From: Bacteroidota bacterium
GTDB taxonomy: Bacteria; Bacteroidota; Bacteroidia; Bacteroidales; VadinHA17
DNA: 6,291 nucleotides
Reading direction: 5' to 3'
Assembly (NCBI GenBank): GCA_030628785.1
Contig: DAOVQI010000207.1
Location: 1-6,291, forward strand
The notes beneath the pieces are model-generated. The model saw only the letters and a program-made list of their open reading frames with translations, had not been told where the DNA came from and made no database searches. Below are positions 4,157 through 6,291 of the stretch, piece by piece (position 1 is the first letter of the stretch; each line of letters begins with the position of its first letter). Position numbers and translations under genes: made by a program.

Positions 4157-6199
4157 CATCAATTCTATACTCCGCTTCACAAATTTATTTAACTCTTCTC
4201 CTTTCAGCATATTATTAGAGAGCAAGGCAAGATCAATGATCTGCTTTACCAATTTGTTTTTCTTCCCATAATCCGTCAGGATTTTAGTCTTTTTTTCTTC
4301 CAGTTCCTTTATCTCACCTTTCAGGTCAGCTATACGATCCTTTTCCTCCTGCTTAATCTCCTCGTCTTTCTTTCCTGCACTTGCTTTTTCCAGTTCCACT
4401 TTACCGGCTTCGAGAGGCTTCATCTTTTCTTTGATCTTTTCAACCTTCTCTCCTACCTTCTTTTCCATTTCATTTACAACTTTCTCAATAAGCGGATGAT
4501 TGGCATTCACCACCAAATTATAATTATCGGGGATATCCCTGTAAAAGCCCATTTCACCACCAAGCGCAGACATGTCTTTCATTCTACGCATAAATTCGGA
4601 TTGTGTAATGATCATTGGATTATCATCCTCCTTAAGACTTTCAAATATCACCATAAATTTATCGCTATTATATATCTGGCTTTTTATAACAGGAGTTAAA
4701 AGATCCTTTTGTTCACCGGTTAATTTTGACTCAGTGGTTTCTTCCTTTTGGATCAGCTTATCGATTACATCAGAATCAACTCTTACAAATCTGGAATCCT
4801 TAAATTTCTGCTCCAGCTGGTTAATAAAATGTGTATCCAATTGACCTTCCATTAATAAAACATCATATCCTTTGGCCCTGGCAATTTCGATAAAGCTGAA
4901 TTGTTCTTCTTTATGGGTCGAATAGAGATAAATAACCGTCTTGTTTTTATCGGTTTGGTTTTCCTTTATTATTTTTTCATATTCCTCAAATGTAAAGTAT
5001 TTCCCATCCGTGTTTTTCAACAGGGCAAATTTTGAAGCCTTTTCATAAAATTTTTCCTCGGTGATCATTCCATATTCTATGAATAATTTAATGTCATCCC
5101 ATTTCTTTTCAAATTCCTTTCGATCTTTTTTGAAGATTTCGGATAACCGGTCAGCAACCTTTTTCATAATATGGCTTGATATTTTTTTAACATTTGAATC
5201 ACTCTGTAAAAAACTTCTTGAAACATTAAGGGGTATATCGGGTGAATCAAGTACCCCATGTAATAATGTTAAAAAATCAGGAACAATTCCTTCCACTGAA
5301 TCGGTAACAAAAACCTGGTTGCAATAAAGCTGAATTTTGTTTTTCTGAATTTCGATATTGTTCTTGATTCGCGGGAAATACAAGATACCTGTGAGATTAA
5401 ATGGATAATCAACGTTCAAATGTATATTAAAGAGTGGATCATCGGCAACAGGATACAATTCGTGATAAAAGTTTGTATAATCTTCATCCTTCAGTTCAGA
5501 CGGTTTCCTGGTCCAGGCAGGTTTTGTATTGTTAATGATATTATCCTTGTCAGTATCAACATGCTTTCCATCTTTCCATTCCTTTACTTTTCCGAAAGCA
5601 ATTTCAACAGGAAGAAACTTACAATATTTCTTTAATAGCTCCGTTATTCTTGATTCTTCCAGGAATTCTTTGGAATCCTTATCAAAATAAACGATCACAT
5701 CAGTACCAACATCATTTCTTTCACCTTCTTCAAGTGTATATTCCGGCGAACCGCTACAAGTCCATTTCACTGTTTTAGCCCCTTTTCTGTATGATCTGGA
5801 AATAATTTCCACCTTGTCGGATACCATGAATGAAGAATAAAACCCCAACCCAAATTGCCCGATCATTCCGTTGGCCTGGTCCTTATATTTTTCAAGAAAA
5901 TCTTCAGCACTCGAAAAAGCAATCTGATTGATGTATTTCTTTATTTCTTCTGCTGTCATTCCAATTCCACGGTCCGAAACAGTAATGGTTTTCTTTTTAG
6001 CATCAAGGGAAACCCGTATTGTTTGATCACCCAATTCACCCTTATAATCTCCAGCCGATATAACGGTTTTTAATTTCTGGCTGGCATCAATGGCATTGGA
6101 AATCAATTCTCGTAGAAATATCTCATGATCTGAATAGAGAAACTTTTTGATAATGGGAAAAATATTCTCAGTTGTTACACCTATCTTACCAGTTTGCAT
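4154..6199 (-). CDS. htpG: Molecular chaperone HtpG (Hsp90 family)
   Basis: This is the ATP-driven homodimeric cytosolic chaperone that helps client proteins fold during stress. The 681 residues cover all domains. N-terminal GHKL ATPase: ELISNAIDAS at 31-40 with catalytic Glu31 and Mg-binding Asn35, SDRGIGM at 75-81 with adenine-binding Asp76, and lid/glycine motif GQFGLGFYSSF at 114-124. Middle domain from about 220: LNVSRSFLQ at 324-332, whose Arg327 should reach the gamma-phosphate. C-terminal dimerisation domain ends with DLALLSNNMLKGEELNKFVKRSIELM-type helices (656-681). It is about 57 residues longer than E. coli HtpG (624). The extra length is mostly a Lys/Glu-rich, probably coiled-coil insertion at about 580-645, between ANHPLIEKVV and the last helices; I remember this as typical of Bacteroidota HtpG. 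The start MQTGKIGVTTENIF matches the family N-terminus. A sigma-54-like promoter lies about 50 bases upstream. No co-transcribed gene is visible. Confidence 0.97.
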   Translation of the reverse strand: MQTGKIGVTTENIFPIIKKFLYSDHEIFLRELISNAIDASQKLKTVISAGDYKGELGDQTIRVSLDAKKKTITVSDRGIGMTAEEIKKYINQIAFSSAEDFLEKYKDQANGMIGQFGLGFYSSFMVSDKVEIISRSYRKGAKTVKWTCSGSPEYTLEEGERNDVGTDVIVYFDKDSKEFLEESRITELLKKYCKFLPVEIAFGKVKEWKDGKHVDTDKDNIINNTKPAWTRKPSELKDEDYTNFYHELYPVADDPLFNIHLNVDYPFNLTGILYFPRIKNNIEIQKNKIQLYCNQVFVTDSVEGIVPDFLTLLHGVLDSPDIPLNVSRSFLQSDSNVKKISSHIMKKVADRLSEIFKKDRKEFEKKWDDIKLFIEYGMITEEKFYEKASKFALLKNTDGKYFTFEEYEKIIKENQTDKNKTVIYLYSTHKEEQFSFIEIARAKGYDVLLMEGQLDTHFINQLEQKFKDSRFVRVDSDVIDKLIQKEETTESKLTGEQKDLLTPVIKSQIYNSDKFMVIFESLKEDDNPMIITQSEFMRRMKDMSALGGEMGFYRDIPDNYNLVVNANHPLIEKVVNEMEKKVGEKVEKIKEKMKPLEAGKVELEKASAGKKDEEIKQEEKDRIADLKGEIKELEEKKTKILTDYGKKNKLVKQIIDLALLSNNMLKGEELNKFVKRSIELM

Positions 6200-6250
6200 T
6201 TTTTGAATTTTTTAGGTTGAAACATTTCTTTCTTATATATCCCCGCACTT

Positions 6251-6266
6251 TTCAAAGTATATGCCA
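6251..6266 (-). promoter_or_regulatory. Sigma-54-like -24/-12 promoter of htpG
   Basis: The minus strand reads TGGCATATACTTTGAA. The GG (6265-6264) and GA (6253-6252) dinucleotides are separated by ten bases, the spacing of the sigma-54 consensus TGGCAC-N5-TTGC, with A in place of the final C and T for the C after TGGCA. The predicted start near 6240 gives a leader of about 40 bases before the ATG at 6199. No housekeeping-type TAnnTTTG box is visible in this leader. The call is from pattern alone; the -12 mismatch keeps confidence moderate. Confidence 0.45.
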
Positions 6267-6291
6267 TTTTCGGAAAACTGACAAATAGTCA
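6267..6291. promoter_or_regulatory. Two adjacent inverted repeats upstream of the htpG promoter
   Basis: TTTTC-G-GAAAA (6267-6277) directly adjoins the -24 element, and TGAC-AAATA-GTCA (6279-6291) follows at the window edge. Both are perfect. Symmetrical sites just upstream of a -24/-12 promoter suit a dimeric regulator. The second repeat may extend past the window, since its left side is preceded by C and a G just outside would lengthen it. Confidence 0.4.

Overview
The window looks like an ordinary chromosomal segment of a member of the Bacteroidota. Four things point there: low GC; start codons with A-rich leaders and no clear Shine-Dalgarno sequence; an HtpG with the long charged C-terminal insertion I associate with that phylum; and a small single-membrane-span protein resembling an uncharacterised Bacteroidota family. 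The order is uncertain, though Bacteroidales or Marinilabiliales would fit. I see no rRNA, tRNA, CRISPR array, prophage or obvious new multi-gene system.

Layout from left to right. Positions 1-177 (minus strand) hold the N-terminal 59 codons of an MltG/YceG-type murein transglycosylase, starting at GTG and running off the left edge. Positions 228-253 hold a strong intrinsic terminator that starts on the base after the pckA stop codon. Positions 254-1903 (pckA, ATP-type phosphoenolpyruvate carboxykinase) and 1900-3117 (class I aminotransferase, probably aspartate-type) form a two-gene minus-strand operon with an ATGA stop/start overlap. Together they could run aspartate to oxaloacetate to phosphoenolpyruvate, or the reverse.

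Positions 3118-3634 are a 517-bp divergent intergenic region with the most unusual DNA of the window. It has a 12-bp palindrome near the aminotransferase start, several arrays of a degenerate 7-bp repeat (ATAACNN), and a 162-bp imperfect inverted-repeat element. The element interrupts one array and is flanked by an 8-bp direct repeat, as expected of a small non-autonomous mobile element.

Positions 3635-4153 (plus strand) encode a 172-residue membrane-anchored protein of unknown function. Its stop codon directly abuts the stop codon of the convergent htpG (4154-6199, minus strand), with no base between them. Upstream of htpG, at 6251-6291, lie a sigma-54-like -24/-12 element and two short inverted repeats, which suggest stress-responsive control.
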